Shown in pieces: positions 12,844-27,514 of a stretch of 64,000 bases of DNA (its first letter is position 1; every line of letters starts with the position of its first letter). The notes below the pieces were generated by a model. That model had not been told where the DNA came from, did not search any database, and saw only the letters and a list, made by a program, of their open reading frames with translations. The stretch lies in NCBI GenBank assembly GCA_963854835.1, contig OY978526.1, positions 15,145,277-15,209,276 of the forward strand, in the 5' to 3' direction. This stretch comes from Megamerina dolium. Lineage: Eukaryota > Arthropoda > Insecta > Diptera > Megamerinidae. The translations under genes and the position numbers were made by a program.

Positions 12844-15224
12844 GTTATCGTTTTGGATTCTGAAGCTCACATTAGATGTTGTTCTTTGAAAATGTCTAAT
12901 CTATGTATAGTCTTTTGTATGTGCTGATAACCTTTACGCTCTATCGAGGCTATTTAATTTCGTAAAAAATAAATCTATTGACACTCCCATCCTACAGACT
13001 GTCTAACCTTTGGATTATTCCCCTATTAATTATATAGAGCATACGATATAATTCAATTAAGTGCTCAATTATTTATATATAAATATATTTTATTTAGATT
13101 ATAATTCAATAAATATGCACACATACAAAAATTTCATTAGAGTGAGTTAAATTAGTGTGGTAAAAAATTTTTTTTTTAATTCAGATAATTCGTTTAGGTA
13201 AACAATGATGGTTCTAGAAACCATTGATCTATAATTTATTTTGACCCACTTATTTTTAACATTATTTTTGCAATTGTATTTTACACTTATTTGTTGAAAT
13301 GTGGTGGGATTAAAATTGATTTTTGACACATAGATTTTTGGGCAAATACTTCCAAAAATTTGTAACCATAAAATTCTAAACGCTCTAGTATACATATCTA
13401 CATTGATGGAGAATAGTATTAGAAAAAAAAAAAAAAAATACCGGGAATGAAATTGCATTCAATACGAATAAAATAAATCAAATATAAATAATAAAATATC
13501 ATATATTTAGATACGATATCATATACATATTATTCTTATTGAAGGTGTAGCGCACAAATATGTTAAGTACACTTTTTCAACAAAATGGATTATGACTACC
13601 AAACAATAGTTTGACATCAGTGTATTTATAGTATATAGAAATGTGATAAATATTGAACAAACAAATCCTACCTAAACAAGATATGAAGAATTAAGTATTG
13701 TACTATATTACTATTGCATAGAAACACATTAAATTTTTTCTACTGAAATTTTTTTAATTTCTGACATCACATTTGTGCATTACACCATCGATATTTAGAT
13801 ATATCCATATATATTTTTGTTGTGCATATGTGCCTACATATTTATGTATACAGTAAATTAAATATAAGTGTTTTTTTTATATATATATATTAAATTTCTA
13901 CGAATCAGCGAACTTTGATGCTGCTGCTTAACAACAATTCCTTCCGTCAATTCACAACTTCCGTTGAATGTTGCAACAGATTATTATTGGTGTATTGTAT
14001 ATGATAAAATGAGTAATACATAATTACAACAATAACAACAACAACAACAATAACAACAACAACAACAACAATATAATCATTCATAAATGCATAAAAATGA
14101 GAGTGCATTTTCAATTATTCTACAATTGAATGAATGCATTTCATAGTGCCAGCCAGCCAACCATCAAACCCATTGTTCAGCAATTAAAATCGAATAAAAT
14201 ACGAAAGCATACATATGAATATAGTAAAATAGAATTGACAAAAAAAACAACACACAATCATAATAATAATCATGAAAAATATGAGCAACAAATAGTAATA
14301 AATAAATAAATAAATGGAGCAAAAAGGAAGTTGAAAAAAAAACAAAAAAATTGTTATGGGAAGAAACAACAAACCAATATACATGTAAAATTATAAATAA
14401 AAAATTATAAATTACAATAAATAATATAAATTTTCATACGTATTCTCCTTTAGTTATTTTGGTATTTCAAAAGCATATTTAATTTAACAGCCATCATATA
14501 TGATACTGCATCAATGGCAACAATGTTTATATACATAGACTAAAGTGACATATGCAACAATATGGTAATCTTATGTTTACAATTGTGTAAATATTCTTTG
14601 TTATGATACCTTAAATATTGCTATGTAAATTGCTCTTAAATTTCATAATCGATCTCATACACACATTGTAAATAACGCAAATAATAATAATAACAATCAA
14701 TAAACAAGTGTACATATTACAATTACGCATAGACAGCATCGCACGCGCATTCTTTTACACACGTTCATTGCACTTCTTTTGTTAGGAGTATATCTGTCAT
14801 CATCATTGTGTTAGTATCACACAATACATTCCACATCTGTCTGCATCTGTCTTTTTTGTGATATAAAAATATATTTTCTTTTTTTTTTACCAAATATTGT
14901 TTACACATGATATACTTCGCTCTACGCACGCAATTTATATTTTATTAATGAGCATGTCAAGAAAAGAAATACATATTGTGCGAATGTATAGTACATACTA
15001 TCGATAACCCAAGTAAAAAAGCAAAAACGAAAAAAAAAAAACTTCAATAATCACATTACAATAATATCAAAGAGCAATAACCATCCCAAGTATAGTATTG
15101 ATACAATGAAACAAGATTTCATACTCAAATTGAAGTCTTAAATTCACTTAGCTATCAATATTTAAAAACATCACCGAGTTCTATGACACAATCAAATTGA
15201 TTTGAATGATATCATTATTGAATA

Positions 15225-15227
<3 letters not shown>
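12844..15227. other. Non-coding DNA with an (AAC)n tract
   Basis: Includes an (AAC/AAT)n tract at about 14026-14071 and A-rich segments around 14280-14420. Open frames here are driven by T-rich or A-rich composition. No exon, transposon or RNA gene was recognised. Confidence 0.55.

Positions 15228-15301
<74 letters not shown>
15228..15301. repeat. (TA)n microsatellite, 74 bp
   Basis: Uninterrupted TA dinucleotides, the longest simple repeat in the window. Length is probably polymorphic. The open frame across it (Ile-Tyr repeats) is an artefact. Confidence 0.95.
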
Positions 15302-15304
<3 letters not shown>

Positions 15305-15839
15305 ATTATATAGTATATATACTATATGTATATATTAATTTTCATACTACATACATATGTATGTGTACTACACATATGTCTAGTTTTTAGCAAATGTGTT
15401 TACTACTACTACCACTAATGTATCATCCATAAACTTGGAAGTATATTGTATTCTATCAAAACTACACGCATAATTTAATTTTTAAAGAATCAACAGCAAA
15501 AAAAATAGAGGGAAAAAAGCCAAATACTCGCTCATAAAAAGGGTCAGATAACATAAGTATTGAATGGTAATTTGAAGAACTCATTGTTTATTTTGTTTTT
15601 TTTTTTCGTTATTTAGTTAGTTTTGTTTAGAGAAAATTCAATTTAGCTTGAAATTTATTCAAATTATAACTTATTCTTATGTGTAAGTTACCATGAATTG
15701 TATATATATACATATTCGTATAATATATATACTTTAAGCAAAGTCAAGGACAAAGGGTAGTTCAATTTATTGTATCAATATATGTAGATATATGAAGAAG
15801 TTTTGTAATAAATTTTATATATTAGTATGTACATTAAGA

Positions 15840-16745
15840 TGGGTCTAAATGCTGTGCGGATATGAAGCATAATTTTGACAACTTGGTGAAAAATTAAACG
15901 CTTACTTTTTAGATGTTGCAGCTCTTATAACATTATCAATTTTGTGGCGAAGATAAAGTTTAATAATGTTTGCACAAAATATTGACGAAACAAAAATTGA
16001 TGGAGATCGTTCATATATTTGATCACTGTAGCAGCGATTCCTGGCCGGCTATGGTGTTATTTGTCAATTTTCAGATGATCTTCCATTAATTTGTTATGGT
16101 ATTGAAAAGGTGAAGACAGGAGTAAATACCTTTAGACGAAATATTGGCGAGGAGGAGTAAATAGGAGTCGGTCATACACTTCAATGTTGTAGGAGCTATT
16201 GCTAGATAGCTTTCCGGTTACATGTTGATTTGGTTCATTGAATTTGATTTTGTTGATTTTGGTATTCATTTTGTGTGGAAGACATCTAAAGGGGCAGAGA
16301 TAGAGGCTAAGTACAATATATTTGGAGGAAATGATGGCGAGAAAATATGAATGATGGCCAGTAGTACAATTTACCGCTATAGAGGCTATTCCTGGGTAGC
16401 TATAGTGTTTTTTTTTGTTGTTGTTAATTTTCAGGTGCTTTGTGCGATGTTTGTTTGAGAGCCTTTTAAGTGGTCGATATATGTATGTAGATAGTAAGTA
16501 TGTTTGGAGAAAATGTGGGTGAAGAATAATTACTCATAATCGGTTTTGAATTGCACTTTTGTGGAGGCTACGCCTGGGAAAGCTATGAAAAATGTTGTAT
16601 AGCATCCATCTATAGAGGTTGAGATAGAGAGTAGGAATGTCTGAAGGAAGTATTTGCGAGCAAAAATTAATGAAAGTCAATGATTTAAATGCTTTAGAAG
16701 ACATTTCTGGGCTGCTATGTCTATTAGAACTTTGAATTTTGACTT
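15840..16745. repeat. Degenerate tandem array, plus-type orientation
   Basis: A landmark like ggaggctattcctgggtagc recurs at about 16032, 16191, 16382, 16564 and 16697, so spacing is 130-190 bp. Between landmarks are similar strings such as tcaattttcag or taattttcagg and agataga. The reverse complement of cagcgattcctggccggctat matches the array near 45198 (cagcaatcgtccctagaccgg), so this is the same family as 44740-45640 in opposite orientation. No protein domain was read in any frame. Confidence 0.55.
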
Positions 16746-19700
16746 TAAACGCCAGGCCGTCAACGTCAAAAATTTTTTGATTTATAATATTTTCAAAAAG
16801 AATCCTTAGGGAGTACTATTTTGCACTTATTGCATAAAAACCTTTTTAAAAAAGTGGGTGGAAATATCTTTTACTTTCCTAGAAGAAAAATATATGAGCA
16901 TAAAAAAATGTTTACCCACCTTAATATATCTACTTTCGATGCCAATACCGTTGTCCTGAATATCCAGGGATTGTATTACGATAAATATATAAAAAAATTA
17001 TTTACATGAAGCACTCCATAATCAAACGTAGAAATTATAATCTCAAAGAGAAATTAAAAAGTTCTTCTATTAGTAATTCAGGTCGTATGAATTAAAAAAT
17101 TAAAAATTTTAACGATTACGGATTTTGAACATTTGTACAAATGTCGAAATATGTACTAAACTTAAAGAGAAAATTATATTTTATTTTATTAATTATTCAG
17201 CACAATATTTAGAAAATTTCAGAGAGCGATCGTCGTTTACTTGATTTTTATTTTAGTGATTATTAATCTTGAATATATTTATTATAAAAAAATACACAAA
17301 AATTTTAACTAATTTGATGTTGTTTTTATTAAATTTGAAACTTTAATATAATCTAACGTAATTTATTTACGAACGACTTCAAGAAATTTACTTGTGTTTG
17401 GCTTTCTTATTAATTTATTATAATTTTTAAAATATTTTTGAAAATTCTGAAAATTCGAGATTAACTTCAGGAATTACAAGATTGCTATTAATATCTTTAA
17501 AATATCGTCGTTTGCAAGAAACCTGATAATTGGCATCCCTTGTGCATACTTATTTTCTTCTTCTCCATACTTAAAAGCTATATTAATGTTAGATATTAAA
17601 TGTACCATAGAAATTTGTTCACTAATATGTATGGACATTTGCATATTTTGCGCATATTTTGTATATACATTCTGCTATAAGTTTTAATTAAAAGCATATA
17701 TCATTTTAATAATACATATACAAATATATAATATGTGTAAATATACGAGTACATATGTAGATACAAAAAATATACAAAATATGACTTAATATCATAATTT
17801 CTTTAAATTATACAATACAATAAAATATACATTAAATGGAAAAAATATGCAACACACGATATTAAAATACACAATTTCATACATATATAGAACACATGAA
17901 AGGATTTCGGTATGGAAACGATATGTAAATGACACATATATATGAGGATTTTTTTTATCAAACAAGTTCACATAGAAGTGTGAGTATGTATTCGTATACA
18001 TATTTGACATACCTCACTATTGAATATGGAAGTAGACCACTTCAGAACCTCTTATGTCCGAATTTGTACTCATTGGTTAACTAAATTATTGATCTGTAAG
18101 ACTGTAAATCCGATTTGGGGTATCATACTCTACATATCATATTGTCGTACATATTTATTTGTAATATATAACTATTTTAAATATATATACTATTAATAGC
18201 GAAATAGAGAAACCAATTGCAACACAATTTGGTACATAGTCTTTATGAATTTTTATTTACATTCCATATAATATTTTTGTAAATATTATATTCACACATT
18301 TGTATGTGTTTGTGTATGTGTTGTATATTTTTATTTATATATTTTATATATATAAAAACGAATTCAATTTTTGTGCTTTGATATCATAGTCAATATAATA
18401 TTTTAATAAATATTATATTTGTATATTTCTATAAACAAAATATACTCGATTTTCTGTTCTGTGTTCTGTGATGTTTACCGATTTTTATATGAATATTTTT
18501 AGGTACAACATATATACATATGTTTGTATGCAAATATTTATATTTTGGCAAAATCATAGATTGCTAGAAAATAAATAAAAACAAATAAACAAAAAGTTAA
18601 AAGTTAATGAAATGTACCACACAAGTTGAAATTTGATTTCTATTTTGTATTTTGTGTGTGTGTGTGTGTTGGAACAAAGTAAGCCGAAAAAAAATACAGA
18701 CATATTTAAAATTATTAATGAAATTTGTATGATAAGCATAAATTTATTAGTTGCTAGTCACTCGAATAAAATGTTTTATTGCCGTGTAATTTTTCTGAAT
18801 TTTGTAAATTTTCGATACCCAACCCGATTAAACAAAAAAATGTGTCGTTGTGTGAAAAATTATATCGAGTGATAGAGTCATAACTAGGCTTAACAAAAAA
18901 TGAAAGAAAAGTGAGCAAAAAAAAGGAATAAATTACAATTACAATTTACCTCATAGTCCTATACACATATGCTAGATACACTTGATTTTTTGAAGTTTTG
19001 ATATGAATAGCAAAGATCCAAAATAATTTTAAAATTAAATTATCTTCTTTCATACTTTTTAATTCCAAGTAATTCCAACATATGTTTAGGTACATGTATA
19101 CATATATGTATATATACATATCATATATGTATACAGTAGAATTATCATGAATACAAAAAAGTCTATGAAAAATTGAAAGCTGCTGTGGAGAAGTGTCAAA
19201 AGTTTTTGTGCGAATTTTTTATTTTTGTTTCGTTTCATTGCTGATAAAACAAAAATTTTTTTCCAACTAAAAGAAATAAATAATATTCAAACATATATTA
19301 TACATATATACCGATGAATAAAATAAAGTCCTAAAGAAATAAATAAAAATAAAAAAATATTCTACAAATACTTACTACTCATATGTACATATACATATAT
19401 TTGTATGAAAAAGCTAAAAGTTTCGAGGTCACGGTTTTGGTATGAGTGTCAAAATTGCGTGCAACATTTTGTTGAGAAGCTAAACAACACCATAATACAA
19501 AACAATTGTCAGCATTGTTGTCTGATATTCTTCAGGCAGTCTCTTTCCAATTGTTTGTCTTTTTATCTTCAGTTATTTTCATTGCATCTAGACTATGGTG
19601 CTAACGACTTTTGCATACTGTCTCCTACATAAATGTGTATGAATCGCTATGTTTTTATGTGCAAGTGAATACATAAAATCCTATATGTACAATATGTATA

Positions 19701-20846
19701 TATTTAGTTGTTATATTTTTGTGAAATTGTCATTGGTTTGAATTTTACTTTAAGTTAAATTTATATATATTTTCACATCGACACACTTGCCATACGTACA
19801 TACACTTGAAGATATTCATGAAGTATAAGCAATACCCAAATAGTGTATATGCTTCAATGAGCAGCGCACATTACAAAAATTTCAAAAAATAAAATAACAA
19901 TAAAAGAAAAAACATTAAAATAAAGAAATAAAATAAATATTATTTTAAGAAAAATACTACTATATATCTATATATATATAAATTCATATAGAAGAAAGCA
20001 ATAAGTGTAACAACAAAAATAAGTTTCAAGGATGCGGTTTTCGCACTTGCAATTGCAGCAAAACTTCAGTAAAACCATTGCTGTCAATGATTATTGAAGT
20101 TATAGCAATGCGAGACGGCCCCCAATATACAACCAAAAAAAGAAAAAACTAAAATAAAACATAAACAACCAAACTGAAAACATATAGTTTTACTTTTTGT
20201 ATGCTGTGAGCACAGTAATATCTATAGTAGCAAAACAAAATTTGTGAGCACGAGAGAGAGAGAGGGAGAGAGTGACAGTTGTAAATTTAACAAGAAACTG
20301 CGGAAATGTTCACACCAAAAATCTTGGAATTCATTGAAATGTGGAAAAACATCAAAAATTCAATACGCTTCCTGTCCACAACAATAGCAAGAGCAGCAAC
20401 AATACAGACGAACATCATACCAACAGCAATGCGGTGGTGCCTTGCAATATGACGCGACAATAGTGAAGTACTCGTACTCGTATATATGTATATTAGAACT
20501 GTTACAAAAAATGTATGCGCTTTCATCAGAATATAGAGTTTTACGTTAAAATTTAAAAATTCCCTCTATGTTTCATTCCTACATATGAAACCATGTGATA
20601 CTTACTTCTGCGGCATGTGGTATGTTTAGCAATCTTATGGAAAAAATTATGACAAATATTTTTGTAAAACATATTAACCCTCTATCTCCTCAATATATGG
20701 GTCATTTTTGCCCCTTTTTCGAAAAATTGTAAAAAAGACCCACAAAACAAGAAAATATCAGTCAAAAATGTACAACAGAAATATTGCCCATAAAATTTCA
20801 CTATAGGTTTTGGAACTCATGAAATCTCGAAACTTAATACAAATGC
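16746..20846. other. Non-coding AT-rich DNA
   Basis: No domain or splice-bounded exon was recognised over 4 kb. Simple repeats include (TG)n at about 18654-18670, a palindromic TA-rich segment at about 19095-19132 and (AG)n at about 20252-20272. The frames at 18633-18872 and 19405-19632 have no domain or recognisable protein feature. Confidence 0.5.
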
Positions 20847-20954
20847 CAGAAATTAGACAAAACCGAAATTGCCTTTGTATCATTTTTCCATACATATCGA
20901 TCATATGAACTTAGGTTTTATGGAAGGCAATTTCGGTTTTTGAAAAATTTCTGA
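20847..20954. repeat. Imperfect inverted repeat with about 35-bp arms
   Basis: The left arm (20847-20880) contains aaaccgaaattgcct and the right arm (20919-20954) contains aggcaatttcggttt. Pairing extends outward through cagaaatt against aatttctg. The loop is about 38 nt. Foldback or small MITE-like element; no copy elsewhere in the window was noticed. Confidence 0.6.
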
Positions 20955-23900
20955 TATTGTTTTCTTATTTAAAGCCCATTAAAAAATATTGAAAAATGTT
21001 GACAGATCTAATATTCATATATACAGAATCAAATATGTGAATATGAATGCAATAACATCGTTATTTTCATATCACAAACATACATAGATACATACATACA
21101 TATATACAAAACATAAATATGTGGTAAGAGAAATGAAGTGTATTATAGTATATGCAAGCATATAAAAATGGCGTCAGCTTAATTTCAAGGAAGTTGCTCC
21201 ACTTTATTCAAACAAAACTTTTATTATTCGATGTGACTTGCGCAATGTTGTTATGATGTTTTCTATGTACGTACATATCTAGGGTACGACCACATACGAG
21301 TACATACAAATGAGACCCTTTATGCTAGAAGCGATTATTAGGATGATAGTAGGGCGCCTTTGTAATGAGTAACTATGTACTAGTATATGCTTGTTCATAG
21401 TGTGCTGGCTAAAAATACTACAATGCATTAATGTACATTCACAATTACAATACTTTGTAGCAACGCATATAACGCATAGTTCATTCGTTCATTCGTTCAT
21501 TCGTTCCTTCATTCATTCATATATTTATCTGTGCCTTTATTTGAAGCTGTTTGTTTTCATGTGGCCTGTTTTTTTTTTTTTTTTGGCTTTTATGCTTTCG
21601 TCGTATAACAAAACATACAATCGTACTTACAATATAATTTGTCTCTAGTGGGTTGCATCTTCATCTGAGGCATAGATTTACATGCTTATACATACGTTTT
21701 GCCCTCTTTTTATCATTTCGAAATGATTTCAAGTACCTACGCAACTCAACAGCAGCAGCAGTTAGCCAACCTCAATCCTGCAGTCTCGTGCTCGCACAAA
21801 ATCAAGTCTTTGTAATTTACTTAAAATTAAGCCAACTGCAATTAATTTTTGATTACGATTTAAACTGTTACAATAACAACAACAATAGCAACAACCATGA
21901 CTTTTACTACTCAGTTTGTTGTTATTCATTCGTAGATTCGCCAGTTCGTTGATTGCAAGTGTGTATGTACTCGTACATGAGAAGGGGTGTGCGTTTGTAT
22001 GCATGAGTCGCGGCAATAATAAAATGCTCTCTACATGAGTTTAATGATTACGTGCAATTTCTTTCGCAACAAACAGCAATCAACAATAACAACAACAATG
22101 GCACGAAGCAATTGCAAATGTTGCAAAAATAACACCACTAACATGATAGTGCAATTGTTTGCTTGGGTTAGTAGTATCAGTGGTGGTGGTGTTGTTAGTT
22201 GTTAAAATGTTAATAGTAAAATACAATATTTAGTATTGAGACTCTTTGGTGTAATAATGCTCGTAAAAATTGTGATCATAAGAAGGTAGGTGGAATGTAT
22301 ACGAGGGCAAAAAAAAAATAAAAAATAATATTAAATCTCTTCCGCTGATTATAAAATGCTGTACTTACATTCTTATATAGGTTGGATTTGAAGCAATTAA
22401 CTTTAAATTTCCAGCATGCAGTAATAAATTGTGCCACTTATTGAAGGAAATTATAAAGCAAAAAATCTGGAAGGTATTTTCATGCACTCAAAATGTGAAG
22501 AAGAGTTATTCATCACAAGAAACTAGGCCCTGATAATGAAAAAAAAACCCAAAGAAAATCCTCATTTATTTGGAATTTCATGTACTTTTAGAATATTGTT
22601 GCAAATCGTAAAGATTTTGAATAAATTGTTTTTAGAAATAATTGTTAAATTAGAGAAATTTAGAAAATAATTTAATTTAAGATTTGCTTAACAACAAGAA
22701 GAAAGTAAAAATATTTTAATTTGAAAAACAAAACCAAACGCCTGTTTCGAAAGACATTTTTATCAATTTTTCAGAAGCACAACAAACTTATAAGTCAGCT
22801 TATAAAATGACTGAGTTGTTGACTGTTCAATGACAGACCTCTCCCGGTCGTTTTGAGGATGAAGAAATTGTCTAACTTGCTGTTTCATGCTGTTGTTAAT
22901 TTGAACCACAACCTGCAACTAGGAATCTTGAAAAGAACATTCACATTTTCTCATCATCGTGTTTCTCTACATTTTCATGCAATTAAAACGGAAAGTTAAT
23001 TTTACTGTCAGTAAATTATTCGCTTATTTTTTGCCTCCGAATGCATACATACATGAATGTGAGTGGGAATCCACCATAAATTTAGTAATAGTTTTTGTTG
23101 TAGTAACAGTCGAATTATCAATAGTGCTAGTAGCGACAATATAAATATATTTTTTCCTTCCACCTTTTCATATTAGGCTTTTCCTGCCACAGCCACAATA
23201 TATACGCATACATATAAAAGGCCTATATGTTACATATTTTGGTAGGAACTTATCTAAATATACAAGCCCATATGCACAAACAAACACATACTCACGCACA
23301 CTCTCTCTCTCTCTATCTCTCTCTCTCTCACTCTCTCTCACAATATAGGATATTAATCAAGAACCACTAACCATTATATGACACACTATGTAACATACAA
23401 TAGCCGCCCTTGCCCTGCCACAAGACATTTGATATCAATCTCAGGAAACACCAAATATATCCTAATTGCGTGTGTATAACATGCACATGTGTGTGTAATA
23501 AGTATAAATTCATATGTCTGCGTATCACGCCCATACAAATTTCCGTGAGCTCAAGTTATTCGGCGTGCCAGCCACAATTTCCGCACAAAACAATTTGGAT
23601 TTTAAAACGAGGCAGTGTTCAAGCAAGTGAGCATACAATATTAAATCCTTTCGCAATACAACATATACTACTTAAATACTAAATATGTTTGTATACACTA
23701 TAAAGTATATATGATATTAATATACAAATACACACACACACACACTAATAATAATATCTTCATTGTCATCGCCGGTAACTGACAGCAGCTCTTGAGCTTT
23801 AGCTAACACTGTGATTGTAGTAGTAGTAGTATTTGTTGTTGTTGTTGTTGTTGGTATAGTATTTGCTTTTGCTGTTGCTTGGCATGTACGGAAGCGATAA

Positions 23901-24659
23901 CAAATAAATTCGGATATGAATCGTCGCATTAATGGATACGCAGAAACGCACAGTCAGACGCATACACAGACACATGCATGCATACATACACATTACTTTA
24001 ATGCAAAATGCTTGAGAGAGGAAAGTAATTACTTGATTGTATTACGTTGCTTTTTCTGCTGCTTACTCTTCCTATCCTTCTTCTTCTTCTTCTTATTCTT
24101 ATACAATCTCATTCTGCGCTTCTTCATCTATGTAGGTTGACTGTGGCAATGAAATGTATGATGCACGCTTCACGTGCCATTATATTCTCAACATTGTTGT
24201 TGTTGTGGTATTGTGGTTTACTGCAATGCAAGAAATAAATTTTATATTTTCATTTCTTCACTCGATATTATTTTTCTTATTTCTCTTCCATTCCTTTTAC
24301 TTTAGTGCCGTCGCTATCGTTTATGCCCCATTTCACCTTACCTATTACCTAATGTTTAGGGGCTTAAGTGGCCATACATATGTACATATGTGAATGGGTA
24401 TGTAAATGTAGATGTGTCTGAACTTATTTTCATTGCTTATATGCAAATATACTCTTACATATCTGGGTATGTAATTTCGACGACTGTTGTCTGTCTGCTG
24501 GTCTAACGTGCATGTGTTTCTGTGTATTTATAGTTTTAAGGCACTAAATCTTGTTGGCCTAAATGAATATATTTTTGTGGAATGCATTTTTATGTGATGA
24601 GATTTATATGTGTTAAAATTTAATTTAAAATATTTTCAGTTGACTACATTGATTCAATA
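20955..24659. other. Non-coding DNA rich in simple repeats
   Basis: Holds a CATTCGTT-type tract at 21480-21520, (CT)n at 23301-23339, (CA)n at about 23733-23745, (TTG)n at about 23833-23852 and CTT runs near 24080. Many short frames overlap these tracts and encode repetitive or hydrophobic peptides. No exon was recognised. Confidence 0.5.
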
Positions 24660-25035
24660 CTGGCATCTAGTGAGTAAGTGCTGTCGCGTAGAGCCTTCGA
24701 AAGGGCCTATGGGATGCCCAAACATAAATTAATTTCTTCGTCTTGAAGACTAAATCTTCTATGGGATTGTACCCTTGTATCTTATAGTTTATGTTATCCA
24801 AAATATTCCTCGAAACTAAAATCTGAAAACAAATCATGGACTTGAACACCTATGGGCAAGCCTAGATAGATTAGTCAGTCTAATAAGGTGATTTAATATT
24901 TGGCTTAATATCTGTAATAATGACACTCACATAATATGTGCTCGGTTGTTACATGTGTTAGTCCTCAGAGTCTGTAGTCAAAAGTGTCTGAGAGATCCCC
25001 TATTCTAAGATGATTTTTTCGGCTTCGGTGTATTG
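24660..25035 (-). pseudogene. Probable decayed C-terminus of a non-LTR retrotransposon ORF2
   Basis: On the minus strand the region near 24920-25020 translates in part to TTEHILCECHYY, preceded by remnants of a Leu/Arg/Asp-rich stretch. This resembles the Cys/His motif (EHxLCxCP) that follows the RNase H domain in jockey- and I-like non-LTR retrotransposons. A 60-codon frame continues to 24667 without a recognisable domain. Stops interrupt the upstream part. The call rests on one short motif and is moderate at best. A mariner fragment on the opposite strand begins about 40 bp to the right. Confidence 0.42.
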
Positions 25036-25069
25036 TCAGAGGCCAAGTGAGGATTTTAAAGGAGTTTTA

Positions 25070-25500
25070 GCGCCGTTTCGTAACTATGGACGAAACATGG
25101 ATATCTCATGACACACTAGAGCCTACGAAATAATCGAGATAGTAGATTTTTTGTGATGAATCGAAGTCGAAAAATGCCAAATTTCTTATGTTAGCCAATA
25201 AGGTCATGGCCATTGTTTTTTCGGATACTCTAAACGCTATTTACATCGATGTTGGATGAATTCGACAGATCTAAAACAAAAAGAAACACATTTGTGGTGG
25301 AAAAAATGTTCTCTTCCATAACGACAATGCACCTACGCAAAAGTGGAATTACATGAATTACTTTACTTGATGACGTCATCGATAAAACATATGTTTATTT
25401 TGATTGCGTTGAGAAATCATATTATTTAGAGGGCATAAAAAATTTTGAGAAATGTTCGATGTAGTGTATTGAACTTGAAGGCAACTATGTTGAAAAATAA
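25070..25500 (+). pseudogene. Decayed mariner transposase, C-terminal half
   Basis: Plus-strand frames read RFVTMDETWISHDTLEP (first catalytic Asp in the mariner DETW context), then KVMAIVFSDTLNAIYID, then NVLFHNDNAPTQKW (second catalytic Asp in HNDNAP), and at the end SYYLEGIKNFEKC and CIELEGNYVEK before a stop at 25500. These are the hallmarks of true mariner elements, in which the protein ends shortly after a YVEK-like motif. The region between HNDNAP and YLEGI, which should carry the third Asp (YSPDLAPSDY), is deleted, and several stops are present. This is a different mariner lineage from the SDEAHF-type copies at 10000, 31300 and 39800. Confidence 0.85.
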
Positions 25501-27514
25501 AAACATTTTTTTCCTACACATTTCAATTTCAATTTCATTTCAACTTTGACCAAGCTTCGTAATACCTATTCTAGGCACTGAGCCCATTTGAGGTATGATA
25601 AACTTTGTTTTTTCTCCAATTATCATTTTCACAAGAAACATTTAAGTTGTAATATGACCATTACCTTACTTATATAATTGCAAGAAGTGAATATATGGAT
25701 ACAAATGTGAACATCTATGAGTGATGATAAGAAAGAAAGGATTTGTTAAATACACAGCAGCTCATGTAAATGTTATGTAAATGAAAATTGCAACAAATGT
25801 ATACATCTTCAAAGAGGTTGCGACATGAACAGGTACAATAAAGTACATGTACTTGATTGTATCATAGTTATAGAGATACATATGGAATGCAAGTATGGAA
25901 AACTACCATAAGTGACAATGTAATCAGTTATTCACCAGTGACTTTGTATAGACACAATTATGATGCCCATTCGTTGTCTACCATATGTCATATCTTTAGG
26001 TTATTCAAATTGAAAATTGTTTATAAAGAGATGTTCTTGTGAATTATTTCAATGTAAAAAAGAAAAAGAATTTCAAGGCAGATATGATAAATTATGACCC
26101 AAATGCTGAACCCTCATCAATGACGTAATTTCCAATTGAGCACTTACGTTCATCCATATATCCATATAAACATATATGCATATACATAATAAGATGCTTT
26201 TATATTTGAGGGTAACAATCAGAAACCAACCTACCAATCTACTTACTATTTCGTATGTAGTCAACTACCAAACTGAAGCAACAGCAAACAAATAATCAAA
26301 AGCAATACTAACTAACTAACACATGCATAAATTGCTTTTCAATATATTTATGTATATTATGTATGTATTTACGAGTAAGTATGCATATATTCGTATGTAA
26401 TTTACATGCAATATGATGATGTTGATGTTGGTTAGCAGAAAGCGGGCGTGTGCATTGTGTTACAATAGTGGTTAATACTGTTGTTGTTGTTGTAGACGTG
26501 GTTGCTGCAGCTGCAGTTGTATTGTAAACATTTCATAAGATCACACTTTAAGATAAGCCTTTTGCGTACCTGTGTGTATGCATAGAGATGTCATTGCTAA
26601 GATAAGAGTACCACCACTAAGCAATCAACATAAATATGTAAAACGTATTTACACATATACTAAGTACTACCTACAGTGTACAGACATTTACCATGTTGTT
26701 AGAGTAGCAACAGTAAATGGAATATTGAAAATGTTGCAACTACAACAAAGTGCTATATGGTTGCATTTATGCTAACTTTGTGGCTATTTGTTTGTTACAT
26801 ATAACATGTATTTCAGTTAATATGAGTATGGGTGTGCATATAAATCGTAAAATAGGTGAAAGTGTAGAAAAGCTGTGGTTTCAATATGCAAATATGTTCG
26901 TCCTATTGAAAATAATTTGCTTATTTTAAAGAATTCATATTCAAAAACACAAATTATGTATGTTGAATGATGATAATAATGATATGGTTGACCATGACGA
27001 AGTTTATTTGTTGTTACTATTTTAGCCACACTTGTTGAAAACAGAAATTTGATGCAAAACAAATAAATCAAATAAAAATAAAAAAAAAAATATTACTGAA
27101 ATCATGAATGACTTTAATTAGAGAGAACATGCTGGTTACAATTAACATATATGCAAATATAAGAAACAATTTTGGATATATCCAAGTTAATGCTACGAAA
27201 AAATAAAACTTTACATCAGCGGCGGTGATCGTATGAGTATAGTGAATATCAATTCGACAAAATACCTATCAATACTACGAAGGGCGTCAGCTCAGCGCAG
27301 TGGTTAGTTATTTGGATTGTTCTTTATTATGTCACCGATTCGTCTACCTATTCGTCCATATTTGAGTTGTTCGTGTCTGTGTGAAGAAATAATTTTACAA
27401 AAAACAATAAACGCAAGTACACTATTTAATGGTGCTCCCATGCAATGCCACGGAATTGTTTAAAATTTCAAAACTCCATAACTTACTTAATATTCCATCA
27501 AGTTAAATCATATT
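25501..27514. other. Non-coding DNA
   Basis: AT-rich sequence with scattered simple repeats. Around 27285-27345 a stretch containing gctcagcgcagtggttag followed by ccgattcg resembles the promoter boxes of a tRNA-derived SINE head, but only weakly. No exon was recognised. Confidence 0.45.

Noticed and set aside
15202..15390. Frame made of Ile-Tyr repeats
   Set aside because: It is the translation of the (TA)n microsatellite.
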